Shown: positions 1-8,352 of the stretch, one piece after another
How positions within the stretch are numbered: the stretch's first letter is position 1
Layout: each line of letters starts with the position of its first letter
Origin: an uncultured Bacteroides sp.
Lineage (GTDB): Bacteria; Bacteroidota; Bacteroidia; Bacteroidales; Bacteroidaceae
Length of the DNA stretch: 16,943 bases
Direction: 5' to 3'
NCBI RefSeq assembly: GCF_910586915.1
Contig: NZ_CAJULN010000051.1
Coordinates: 1 to 16,943, forward strand
Translations under genes and position numbers: made by a program
Notes under the pieces: generated by a model
Database searches by the model: none
What the model saw: the letters and a program-made list of their open reading frames with translations, nothing else
What the model was told of the DNA's origin: nothing

Positions 1-64
1 TGTGCAACTTTTTCATTTGTAAATATTTAGATTCTTAATTCAACCAACGAGTAAATTTTATATA

Positions 65-3000
65 TTGTTATTTGCTTTATGTTTTTGTAGCAGTGTCTTT
101 GGACAGAGCCAGCAGATAACAGTATCCATGAAAAACCAACCTCTATTAAAAGTATTTGAAAGCATTGAAGCACAGACCGATTTAAGCATTGCTTATAATC
201 AAACAAAGTTGGACGTGAAACAAAAGGTAAGTGTTGACTTTGCCCAACAAACCGTATCCTCTGTTTTGAATTCCATATTAAAAGGAACCGGATTCACTTA
301 CAGGACGGAAGGCAAACATATTATCATTGTACCGGTTCAACCTAAAGAAGAGCCATCTTCCGATAACAAGAGTAAGAATATATCCATTCGAGGAACGGTC
401 ACAGATATACAAGGCGAGCCTTTGATTGGTGCCAACGTTCTTGTAGAGGGTAGCAAACAAGCCACTATCACCAACTTCAACGGCGAGTTCTCATTGGAAG
501 TTCCGGCAAATGGTAAACTCCGAATCACTTATATCGGATACACCACACAAGAAGTTCCTGTGAAAAACCAGACATCCTTCAACATACAGTTGCAGGAAGA
601 CACACAAACGATGGAGGAAGTTGTAGTTATCGGATTCGGTACACAGAAAAAAGTGAATATGACCGGAGCCGTAGGAGCCGTAAACGTCAAGGAATCCTTA
701 GGCGACCGTCCTATAACCAATGTATCGGCAGCTTTGCAAGGTGTTGTGCCCGGTTTGAAGATCGAATCGGCCACAGGTGCTCCCGGCGATGACATGACGT
801 ATAATATCCGTGGAACAACTTCCATCAACGGAGGTGAACCTTTGGTGCTGGTCAACAACGTACCGATGGATATCAATATGATTGACCCGCAAGATATTGA
901 AACCGTGTCTATCCTGAAAGATGCCGCTTCGGCAGCTATCTATGGAGCGCGTGCCGCTTTCGGTGTTATCCTGATAACAACGAAACAAGGTAAAAAAGAT
1001 ATGGCTCCCAAATTCAACTACAATAACAACTTCTCCTTCTCGAAAGCATTGGAGTTGCCGCAAAAAGCCAGTCCGTTGGAGTCGGTATTGGCCTACAAGG
1101 AGATGGGATGGGCGAATGACACGTATGTGGACGGAAAAAACATCACCCAGTGGGAATCATATATACGCGACTACCAAAGCGATCCTTCCAAATATCCTAA
1201 CGGTTATATATTTGACGACAAAGGCAATTTGTTCTTAATGCGGGAAAACGATATGTTTGCCGACATGATGGAAGACTTCGGCTTCATGCAGAACCACAGT
1301 TTCTCCGTATCGGGAGGTAGCGAACGCACCAATTACCGCTTAAGTTTAGGATACACCGGCGAAGACGGAATTCTGATAACAGACAAAGACAAGTACAACC
1401 GTATCAATATGTCCAGCTTCCTCAGCGTGGATATCAACAAATGGCTTACCACTCAGTTGGATATCAGATATGCCAACTCTACTCAAAACAAAGTAGAGCA
1501 AGGCGGCCGCAACGGTGTGTGGGGAAGTGCGATGGCTTTGCCATCTTACCATAACATCCTGCCGTATGAACAAGACGGCGTAGTATATCCGGCCGAAACA
1601 TCGGCTACTTATGTACGTTATGGCGAACCGAGAGTTATCAAGAAAAACGACCTGCGCACATTGGGACGTGTTATCATATCTCCGTTAAAAGGATTGAAAA
1701 TAACGGGTGAATATACATTTAACCGCACTACCGAATACAACCGGATGTATGTCAACAAATACCAATACATCGGTTTCAACTTTACGGGAGTCTTGAACAA
1801 TGTAGAAAACTCAAGTTACGCCCTGACACAAGGATTCACCAACTACAATGCCGTCAACGTATTTGCCAATTACGATTTCTCCATAGGCAAACACGATATT
1901 GCCATCATGGGAGGATATAACCAGGAAGAGAGCCACAAGGAATCCCAATGGTCAAAACGTACGGACGTATTGTTGGAAAACCTGCCTTCTCTTTCAGGTT
2001 CGACCGGTACGGCTTCTGTCAGCGACAGCTTTGACGAATATGCCATCAGAGGTTTGTTCTACCGTATCAATTACGCATACGCCGGCAAATATATGTTGGA
2101 AGCCAACGGACGTTACGACGGAACTTCCCGTTTCCCGAAGAACAACCGTTTCGGATTCTTCCCATCTTTCTCAGCCGGATGGAGAATCTCGGAAGAAGCA
2201 TTCATGGAAAAAACAAGAGACATTCTTTCCAACCTGAAACTGCGCGCTTCGTGGGGTTCTATCGGAAACCAGATTATCCTGAAGCCTGACAATACCCCCG
2301 AAAACTATCCATACATTCCTTCCATGGCGCCTTATCTCACAGAATGGTTGGTAGACGGACAGAAAGCCACTACACTGGGAGTTCCTGCAATGGTAAGCAA
2401 CAATTTCTCATGGGAGAAAGTATATACACTGGACTTCGGCGTCGACTTCGGATTCTTCAATAACCGCCTGAACGGTACTTTCGACTGGTATCGCCGCGAC
2501 ACCAAAGGAATGTTGGCTCCTGGTATGGACCTTCCGTGGGTAATCGGTGCTACTGCTGCCAAACAGAATGCCGCCGACCTGAAAACCTATGGTTGGGAAT
2601 TGGAATTGAACTGGAGAGACCGTATCAACAAAGACTGGAGCTACCGGATTGGCTTCAACCTGTACGACTCACAAAGCGAGATTACGAAGTACAACAACGA
2701 AACTAACCTGTTGGGTGATAAGATTTATCGTAAAGGTATGAAAATAGGAGAAATATGGGGATACGTCACCGACCGTTTCTACACCGTAGACGACTTCAAC
2801 GAAGACGGGACATTGAAAGCCGGTATTCCTAAACCGAAAGGAGCCGGAACTGTGTATCCGGGAGATATTTTGTACAAAAACTTCGATGACGATACAGAAA
2901 CCATCTGGAGCGGTGAAGGAACGGCAGACAACCCGGGCGACCAACGCATCATCGGTAACTCAACACCGCGCTTCCACTACGGTATCACCGCAGGAGTAAG

Positions 3001-3448
3001 CTGGAAAGGATTTGACTTGTCTATTTTCCTACGCGGTGTGGGCAAACGCGATTACTGGCGTACCGACCAGATTGCATGGCCTACTGGAAACTGGGGTAGC
3101 TTATTTAAGGAAACGCTCGACTTCTGGACACCCGAAAACACGAACGCACACTTTCCGCGCGTATATGCTAACGATGCAGTAAACACCTCCTACAACCGTT
3201 GGAAACAGACCAAGTATCTGGCAGATGCATCTTACTTGAAACTACAGAATATCACACTTTCGTACACGTTGCCCAAAACGTGGTCGCAACGCATCTATTT
3301 CGATGAGATGAAAGTATTCTTCAGTGGAGAAAATCTCTATACTTGGGACCACTTGCCCGAGGGATTGGAAACCGATATGTTGAAGAAAGGCTATTGGGAA
3401 TATCCGTTTATGAGAAAATTCTCTCTTGGTATCAATGTTACATTCTAA
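65..3448 (+). CDS. SusC-type TonB-dependent outer-membrane transporter with STN domain
   Basis: Outer-membrane transporter that imports SusD-bound glycan fragments using TonB energy. Counting from the TTG at 65 (1127 aa), the order is: hydrophobic signal segment (1-13, ending FGQ), STN/secretin-like domain (about 19-90), CarboxypepD_reg-like beta-sandwich (about 106-190), TonB-box-like EEVVVIG (184-190), plug (about 195-310) with the SusC-typical run DAASAAIYGARA (286-297), then the beta-barrel ending in the aromatic terminus INVTF. STN domains in this family usually relay substrate status to a FecR-type anti-sigma factor, so ECF-sigma control is inferred. The start is doubtful. The frame is open only from 23, there is no ATG, and TTG65 leaves a signal peptide without a charged n-region. 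The true start may be upstream in another frame (see findings). Family assignment is certain; transported substrate is not. Confidence 0.93.
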   Translation: MLFALCFCSSVFGQSQQITVSMKNQPLLKVFESIEAQTDLSIAYNQTKLDVKQKVSVDFAQQTVSSVLNSILKGTGFTYRTEGKHIIIVPVQPKEEPSSDNKSKNISIRGTVTDIQGEPLIGANVLVEGSKQATITNFNGEFSLEVPANGKLRITYIGYTTQEVPVKNQTSFNIQLQEDTQTMEEVVVIGFGTQKKVNMTGAVGAVNVKESLGDRPITNVSAALQGVVPGLKIESATGAPGDDMTYNIRGTTSINGGEPLVLVNNVPMDINMIDPQDIETVSILKDAASAAIYGARAAFGVILITTKQGKKDMAPKFNYNNNFSFSKALELPQKASPLESVLAYKEMGWANDTYVDGKNITQWESYIRDYQSDPSKYPNGYIFDDKGNLFLMRENDMFADMMEDFGFMQNHSFSVSGGSERTNYRLSLGYTGEDGILITDKDKYNRINMSSFLSVDINKWLTTQLDIRYANSTQNKVEQGGRNGVWGSAMALPSYHNILPYEQDGVVYPAETSATYVRYGEPRVIKKNDLRTLGRVIISPLKGLKITGEYTFNRTTEYNRMYVNKYQYIGFNFTGVLNNVENSSYALTQGFTNYNAVNVFANYDFSIGKHDIAIMGGYNQEESHKESQWSKRTDVLLENLPSLSGSTGTASVSDSFDEYAIRGLFYRINYAYAGKYMLEANGRYDGTSRFPKNNRFGFFPSFSAGWRISEEAFMEKTRDILSNLKLRASWGSIGNQIILKPDNTPENYPYIPSMAPYLTEWLVDGQKATTLGVPAMVSNNFSWEKVYTLDFGVDFGFFNNRLNGTFDWYRRDTKGMLAPGMDLPWVIGATAAKQNAADLKTYGWELELNWRDRINKDWSYRIGFNLYDSQSEITKYNNETNLLGDKIYRKGMKIGEIWGYVTDRFYTVDDFNEDGTLKAGIPKPKGAGTVYPGDILYKNFDDDTETIWSGEGTADNPGDQRIIGNSTPRFHYGITAGVSWKGFDLSIFLRGVGKRDYWRTDQIAWPTGNWGSLFKETLDFWTPENTNAHFPRVYANDAVNTSYNRWKQTKYLADASYLKLQNITLSYTLPKTWSQRIYFDEMKVFFSGENLYTWDHLPEGLETDMLKKGYWEYPFMRKFSLGINVTF

Positions 3449-3461
3449 TAACCCATGCATT

Positions 3462-5312
3462 ATGAGAAAATATTTATATCTGATATGTACGGTTTTACTG
3501 ACCGGCTGTCTTAATAATGATTTCCTGGAAAGGTATCCTTTGGGAGACCCGACCGCTGAAACAGCTTTTAAAACATACGACAACTTCAAGGCTTACGCCT
3601 GGGGACTATACGAAACCCTGCCTTCATTGGGATACGGTTCGGAAAACTCTACGGACGACATCTCGTACAACCAGACAAGAGGTTCGAGCGAAAGTAACTG
3701 GATTCGGAAATTAGTGACTATTCCTGATAAAAAAGACAATACTGTATGGAGTTACTACAGCTATATCCGCCGCGTGAACTTAATGCTCGACCGCATCGAA
3801 GGCAGCGACATGACGGATACGGAGAAAGCCCACTGGCGTTCGGTAGGATATTTCTTCCGCAGTTACCGCTACTTCTCTCTCCTGTCGGCCTATGGCGGCG
3901 TGCCCTGGATTGACCACGTATTGAGCGATGATGAGACAGAACTAATCGAAGGCCCGAGAGCATCGAGAGATGAAATAGCCGAACATATCCTGAACGATTT
4001 GAAAGAAGCCGAAAAGGGCATCAATGAAAACGGCGAAGGGGCAAACACCATCAACAAAGCCTGCGTACAAGCATTGTTGTCGCGTTTCTGCCTGTTTGAA
4101 GGTACATGGCGCAAATACCACGGTTTGAGTAATGCCGAAACCTACCTGCAGGAATGCAAGCGGGTATCTGCCGAACTGATAGAGAAGTATCCCAACGTAG
4201 CCGACTGCTACGACGACTTATTCTGCTCGCTGGAACTGAAAGACGTTCCGGGTGTGATTTTATACAGAGAGTACTCGAACGCTGTTGGTGTGGTACACGC
4301 TGTAAGTATCGGTGGAACCACTGCCTCATCGTTCTACAATCCGACCCGCGATTTGGTAGACAGCTATCTTTGCTCGGACGGTAAGCCGCGCTGGACAAGC
4401 GAGTTGTTTTTAGGCGATGAAGACCTGTACGATGAATTCAGCAACCGCGACCACCGTTTATGGCTGCACGTCACTCCGCCTTATACTGTAGACCGTAGCA
4501 AATCGAACGACGCATGGGACAACAAATGGGAATTTAATCCTAAAGACAAAAGTTTCATCGACAGCCTCAACACACGTATAGGAATAGGATACGGCTCCTC
4601 CAAAGAGCGGCAGAAAACGTTGCCGTTCCGTCAAGGATATATCGGCGGTATCTTAGGAGCCGTACCACACTTCGACTTCTTCTTGAACAACCAGCCGTGG
4701 TATAAATCAGCTTTCGGATACAACAACTGGAAATACTACTGCTGCTATTTGGACATGGGTAGCCAACGAAACGAGGAGACGGATATGCCTATCTTCCGCA
4801 TCGAAGAAGTAATGCTGAACTATGCGGAAGCCATGTGCGAATTGGGCGAATTCGACCAAGACATAGCCAACCTCACCATCAACAAACTGCGCCCACGCGC
4901 CAACGTAGCTCCGATGATTGTTACGAATATCGATGCTTCTTTCGACCCGAAGCGTGACAAAGGAAACTCCGATTATTCGGGCGACTACGAAGTAAATCCC
5001 CTGTTATGGGAGATTCGCCGTGAGCGACGCATCGAGCTCTTCTCCGAAGGTTTCCGTTTCGACGACCTGAGAAGATGGAAGAAATGCCACTATGCACTGA
5101 AAAAGAAACTCGGACAATATGTACGGGCATCTGACTTCCCGGCAGGAACCAATGTGACAATTGATGGCGGCGCTGCCGAAGGATATCTTGAGTTCCACCC
5201 TCAACAGACTCATTTGTGGCCCGACTATTATTACCTCAACCCCATCCCACGCAACGAACGAGTGCTGAACCCCCAACTCGAACAGAACCCCGGCTGGGAA
5301 AGTGAGAATTAA
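3462..5312 (+). CDS. SusD/RagB-type glycan-binding outer-membrane lipoprotein
   Basis: Surface lipoprotein that caps the SusC barrel and binds the glycan. The ATG at 3462 is chosen over an in-frame TTG at 3426 because it gives a short lipoprotein signal peptide with lipobox LTGC (acylated Cys16) and starts 13 bases after the SusC stop; the TTG would overlap SusC. The 616-aa product has the SusD family layout: an N-terminal helical (TPR-like) SusD-like region and a C-terminal SusD/RagB region. The hallmark EIRRERRIELFSEGFRF begins at residue 517 and continues into DDLRRW, and the chain ends with the usual NPIPRNE...NPQLEQNPGW pattern. Many Trp/Tyr residues could form sugar-binding platforms. 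It is almost certainly co-transcribed with the SusC gene; its specificity cannot be read from sequence. Confidence 0.95.
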   Translation: MRKYLYLICTVLLTGCLNNDFLERYPLGDPTAETAFKTYDNFKAYAWGLYETLPSLGYGSENSTDDISYNQTRGSSESNWIRKLVTIPDKKDNTVWSYYSYIRRVNLMLDRIEGSDMTDTEKAHWRSVGYFFRSYRYFSLLSAYGGVPWIDHVLSDDETELIEGPRASRDEIAEHILNDLKEAEKGINENGEGANTINKACVQALLSRFCLFEGTWRKYHGLSNAETYLQECKRVSAELIEKYPNVADCYDDLFCSLELKDVPGVILYREYSNAVGVVHAVSIGGTTASSFYNPTRDLVDSYLCSDGKPRWTSELFLGDEDLYDEFSNRDHRLWLHVTPPYTVDRSKSNDAWDNKWEFNPKDKSFIDSLNTRIGIGYGSSKERQKTLPFRQGYIGGILGAVPHFDFFLNNQPWYKSAFGYNNWKYYCCYLDMGSQRNEETDMPIFRIEEVMLNYAEAMCELGEFDQDIANLTINKLRPRANVAPMIVTNIDASFDPKRDKGNSDYSGDYEVNPLLWEIRRERRIELFSEGFRFDDLRRWKKCHYALKKKLGQYVRASDFPAGTNVTIDGGAAEGYLEFHPQQTHLWPDYYYLNPIPRNERVLNPQLEQNPGWESEN

Positions 5313-5333
5313 TAAATAGACCTTAATCAATTG

Positions 5334-5368
5334 AAACTGTCCAAAGTGTTTGGCACTTTGGACAGTTT
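5334..5368 (+). terminator. Perfect 15-bp hairpin between SusD and GH20 genes
   Basis: AAACTGTCCAAAGTG (5334-5348) is the exact reverse complement of CACTTTGGACAGTTT (5354-5368), separated by the 5-base loop TTTGG. No good U-tract follows (ATTCTTAACTTT), so it may be a partial terminator, an mRNA-stabilising 3' structure for susCD, or a processing site. A possible promoter is superimposed: TTTG at 5349-5352, 21 bases, then TAACTTTA (5374-5381), which matches TAnnTTTG at 7 of 8 positions. The structure is directly visible; its role is inferred. Confidence 0.6.
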
Positions 5369-5412
5369 ATTCTTAACTTTACCTACAACTAACCATTATC
5401 AAGATAACCTGT

Positions 5413-6972
5413 ATGAAACACCGATTATCCATTCTTCTCCTACTTGTATCCTATGCAGCCCTCACGTGCGGTCAAATCGTATTCCCCTCCCCCAACCAGG
5501 TGGAAATGAAAAAAGGCAAACTCAACTTACGAAAGAACATTTCCATGTACACTGCGGATACCACCGCATTTTACGTAAGCCTTTTGCGCAGCGAAGTACT
5601 CCGCGACGCTTCCGTCAAATGGCAATCCAAAGCATCGGCCGCCCACATCTGCTGGATGAACGACCCGTCGCTTCCGCCCGAAGGATATAAGATAAGCATC
5701 AATCCGAAACAGATGACCATAACCGCCTCCGGTGAAAGAGGATTCATCTACGCCGTGCAGACCTTGCGGCAATGGGTTTCGGGCCCGGCCGGAAAACTTA
5801 CCTTTGCCTGTGCCGACATCACCGACTCCCCCCGTATGCAATGGCGCTGCTTCCTGCTCGATTCCGGACGCCAATACCAACGGATATCCACCATCAAAAA
5901 GTATATCGACATGGCTTCCCTGCTTAAAATGAACTATTTCCACTGGCACCTGACGGAAGGGTTGGGATGGCGGATAGAAATCAAGCGGTATCCGCGCCTT
6001 GCCCAAGTAGGAGGTTCGGTAGGAAAGGCAGAAGAACAACACGGATTCTACACACAGGAAGAGATACGTGAGGTAATCAACTATGCCAGCCAGCGCAACA
6101 TCACCATCGTGCCCGAGATAGATATGCCGGGACACGCGGAAGCTGCTCTTTCCGCCCATCCGGAGTTGGGTTGCTTCGGGCTGCCCGTCGAAGTGCCGCA
6201 ACAGGGATTCACCCAAAACATATTCTGTGCCGGAAAAGAAGAAGTGCTGACTTTCCTGAAAAACGTATTGGACGAAGTATGTGAGCTATTCCCCTCCCCC
6301 TACATCCATTTGGGAGGAGACGAAGCCCCGAAGGGGAATTGGAACAAATGCGAAGACTGCCAAAAAAGAATCGCTGCGTTGAACCTGAAAGACAGCCACG
6401 ACCTCCAACTATGGTTCTCCGCGCAGATGGCAAACTACTTGAAGCAGAAGGGGCGCAAAGCCATCTTCTGGGGAGATGTCGTATATCAGGACGGATATCC
6501 GCTGCCCGACAACACAGTCATCCAATGGTGGAACTACCGCGGCCACAAAGACTTGGCACTCCGCAATGCGCTCAAGCACAACTATCCGGTCATTTGCAGT
6601 TCAAACTACTATACGTATCTCAACTTCCCGCTCACTCCGTGGCGAGGATACGCCAAAGAACGCACGTTCGACTTGAAAGACTTGTATCTGGACAATCCTT
6701 CGAACAAGGCCTACAATGAAAAGAATCCGTTGATTCTCGGCATGAGCTGCGCCTTATGGACAGACGATGTAGTGACGGAACGCATGATAGACCAACGCCT
6801 GTTTCCCCGCATCATCGGACTGGCAGAACAGATGTGGCATCAAGGAGAGCCACTGGAGTTTACCCGTTTCTACGAGCACGTGCTTCAAAAGAAGGAATGG
6901 TTCGAAGAGCAAGGGTATAAATTCGGACCAATTTTAAAAAGTGAAGTACCACAAGATTATAAATGGGATTAA
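5413..6972 (+). CDS. Secreted GH20 beta-N-acetylhexosaminidase
   Basis: Exo-acting enzyme releasing terminal beta-linked GlcNAc or GalNAc from glycans, by the family's substrate-assisted mechanism. The 519-aa product has a signal peptide (residues 1 to about 21; the Cys19 context ALTC is a poor lipobox, so periplasmic or secreted), a GH20b alpha/beta domain (about 22-135) and a TIM-barrel catalytic domain (about 138-485). Visible motifs are WRCFLLDSGR with Arg145, YFHWHL (H177-W178-H179), HLGGDE with the catalytic pair D303-E304, tryptophans W372-W373, tyrosines Y399-Y400 and ALWTDD with W449. Many family members have WTE where this one has WTD. No C-terminal carbohydrate-binding module is present. 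The gene lies 100 bases after SusD, so it probably belongs to the same utilisation locus and points to an amino-sugar glycan substrate. Confidence 0.95.
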   Translation: MKHRLSILLLLVSYAALTCGQIVFPSPNQVEMKKGKLNLRKNISMYTADTTAFYVSLLRSEVLRDASVKWQSKASAAHICWMNDPSLPPEGYKISINPKQMTITASGERGFIYAVQTLRQWVSGPAGKLTFACADITDSPRMQWRCFLLDSGRQYQRISTIKKYIDMASLLKMNYFHWHLTEGLGWRIEIKRYPRLAQVGGSVGKAEEQHGFYTQEEIREVINYASQRNITIVPEIDMPGHAEAALSAHPELGCFGLPVEVPQQGFTQNIFCAGKEEVLTFLKNVLDEVCELFPSPYIHLGGDEAPKGNWNKCEDCQKRIAALNLKDSHDLQLWFSAQMANYLKQKGRKAIFWGDVVYQDGYPLPDNTVIQWWNYRGHKDLALRNALKHNYPVICSSNYYTYLNFPLTPWRGYAKERTFDLKDLYLDNPSNKAYNEKNPLILGMSCALWTDDVVTERMIDQRLFPRIIGLAEQMWHQGEPLEFTRFYEHVLQKKEWFEEQGYKFGPILKSEVPQDYKWD

Positions 6973-7037
6973 TTTCCTCACCGCATCACACGGTGGAGTG
7001 TAGTTGTACGCACCACCGTTTCAAAACTGCAATACTT

Positions 7038-7080
7038 AACGGGGAGATGTTCGGTCAAGAGCATCTCTCCGTTGTTTTTT
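7038..7080 (+). terminator. Intrinsic terminator of the SusC/SusD/GH20 locus
   Basis: AACGGGGAGATG (7038-7049) pairs with CATCTCTCCGTT (7062-7073) as a 12-bp stem with one G-U pair and a 12-base loop, followed directly by GTTTTTT (7074-7080). It has the textbook form of a Rho-independent terminator and lies 65 bases after the GH20 stop codon. Confidence 0.88.
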
Positions 7081-7218
7081 CTACCCCTCCCGCTCTGCCA
7101 TGCAGCAGTTTCACTCCAACCGACCGCTATCCTTCCCTCAAACGACCCCTTGTAAAGTTCTTCTTCACTATAGACAAACTTCTCCGATAGCTGTATCAAT
7201 CTTTTTTTTTACCAATTG

Positions 7219-7309
7219 CAAACTCTAAATGAAAGTTCCGTTTTTATAAACGAAGGCTTTGTTTATATAAATGAAACTTTCGTTTATATAAATGAAGCCT
7301 TCGTTTATA
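7219..7309 (+). repeat. 21-bp tandem repeats forming a 69-bp near-perfect palindrome
   Basis: Four units of 21 bp lie head to tail at 7219-7239 (degenerate), 7240-7260, 7261-7281 and 7282-7302, and a fifth begins at 7303. Units 3 and 4 share GTTTATATAAATGAA and differ in the following AC/GC step. The array is palindromic about base 7277: positions 7243-7276 pair with 7278-7311. Within 7246-7308 there are 31 consecutive pairs, 28 Watson-Crick and 3 T-G (7260/7294, 7261/7293, 7272/7282). RNA from the + strand would fold into a long uninterrupted hairpin; - strand RNA would have three A-C mismatches. Function unknown. Confidence 0.85.
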
Positions 7310-7464
7310 GATTGCAAACAATCGGACAGAACTTTATATATAAAAGACCGGAAGTTTACCATTAAACCCTAACAACTTTGTTACTAAGGCTTTGCAGGCA
7401 AACGACCAGTCGTTTACATACGTTCGTCCGATGGATGTTCTTCAAAAAAAAGCGTATCGGGCGT

Positions 7465-8337
7465 TTAGATAAGTTCGTAGCTCGCCATCTGTATGGGCAT
7501 GGCTAAATTAGGAAGCACTTTTTCCAACAAAATACCTTCGCGCGGGTCGTATTCATAGCCGAAGGTGGCACGGATACCTTGAAGGATAAACTGCGTGGCG
7601 CGGTCCAACGCCATCGGAAGGCTGTCTCCCTGCATCAGCGACCCGGTAATGACACTTGTAAACGTGTCGCCCGTCCCAGGATAATGGGCAGGCAGGTAGG
7701 GACAAGTCACTTTCCAATAACGGTCGCCCTGGCGGTTGTATGCATAGACCGAGGTTTTGTGAGGAACACCGTGCACAGGCACACTGGTGATAATCACCAC
7801 TTGTGGGCCTTTGTCGGAGAGCAGGCGGAGGTATTCCTTCAACTCTTCGTCCGTATTGTCTGCCTTGTAGGGCTTGTCGAGCAGAAAGAACAGTTCCGTC
7901 AGATTGGGAGTGACCACATCTGCCTGCGTTATGAGGCAACGCATCTCTTTCACCATCTGCATATCGAAATTGGTGTATAGCCTACCATTGTCGCCCAACA
8001 CAGGGTCGGCTACTATCAGACTGTCTTCGTGGCGGAAGTCGTTGATAAAGTCCGAAACAATCTGAACTTGCCTGGGCGACCCCAAATAACCAGTATAAAT
8101 GGCATCAAACCGCACGTACAACTGCTTCCAGCGTTCGATGATGCGGGGCATCTCGTCCGTCAAATCCAAAAAAGAGAAATCGGGATACTGCGTATGGTTG
8201 GACAATACCGCCGTAGGAAGCGGACAGACCTGAAAACCCATCGACGAGAGGATAGGGATAACTACCGTCAAGGAGACGCGTCCCATCCCCGAAAGGTCGT
8301 GTACGGCAGCTATTTTCTTCACCTTATTAGCATACAT
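7465..8337 (-). CDS. Pyridoxamine/pyridoxal kinase (PfkB-type, PdxK/PdxY-like)
   Basis: Cytoplasmic ATP-dependent kinase of B6 salvage, phosphorylating pyridoxal or pyridoxamine. The 290-aa length matches the pyridoxal kinase branch of the ribokinase superfamily. Motifs are HDLSGMGR (13-20) at the substrate site, DPVLGDNG (111-118), TPNLTE (143-148) and the anion hole with catalytic base YPGTGD (219-224, Asp224). The start is the first in-frame ATG after the lutC stop, leaving a 15-base gap, so it is very likely the last gene of the que-lut operon. No good Shine-Dalgarno is visible, which is usual here. Substrate preference among pyridoxal, pyridoxamine and a hydroxymethylpyrimidine cannot be settled from sequence, so no gene symbol is given. 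Confidence 0.92.
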   Translation of the reverse strand: MYANKVKKIAAVHDLSGMGRVSLTVVIPILSSMGFQVCPLPTAVLSNHTQYPDFSFLDLTDEMPRIIERWKQLYVRFDAIYTGYLGSPRQVQIVSDFINDFRHEDSLIVADPVLGDNGRLYTNFDMQMVKEMRCLITQADVVTPNLTELFFLLDKPYKADNTDEELKEYLRLLSDKGPQVVIITSVPVHGVPHKTSVYAYNRQGDRYWKVTCPYLPAHYPGTGDTFTSVITGSLMQGDSLPMALDRATQFILQGIRATFGYEYDPREGILLEKVLPNLAMPIQMASYELI

Positions 8338-8352
8338 ATATATCTGTGTTTA

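Larger units (their letters stand above)
6973..7464. other. 492-bp non-coding interval between GH20 and pyridoxamine kinase genes
   Basis: The two flanking genes converge here. Reading left to right it contains a small inverted repeat (ACGGTGG 6990-6996 / CCACCGT 7013-7019), the GH20 terminator, a 9-T run (7202-7210), the 69-bp palindrome with 21-bp repeats, a 7-bp-arm palindrome (7400-7415), and an 8-A run (7444-7451) which is a U-tract for the - strand operon but without a convincing hairpin before it. Short open frames across it (for example - strand 7199-6978) run through the terminator and have no start signal. I see no supported gene. Confidence 0.7.

Noticed and set aside
3426..3461. 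In-frame TTG start 36 bases upstream for the SusD-like gene
   Set aside because: It overlaps the SusC coding end and would put 12 extra residues before a lipoprotein signal peptide that is complete from the ATG at 3462.
5527..6216. 229-codon - strand open frame opposite the GH20 gene
   Set aside because: It is an antisense shadow of the catalytic domain coding sequence, with no recognisable domain or start signal.
6978..7199. 73-codon - strand open frame after the GH20 gene
   Set aside because: It begins only at a TTG, runs through the intrinsic terminator at 7038-7080, and matches no family I recognise.
7219..7309. CRISPR-like array
   Set aside because: Repeats are contiguous 21-mers with no unique spacers and the whole is one palindrome; no cas genes are nearby.
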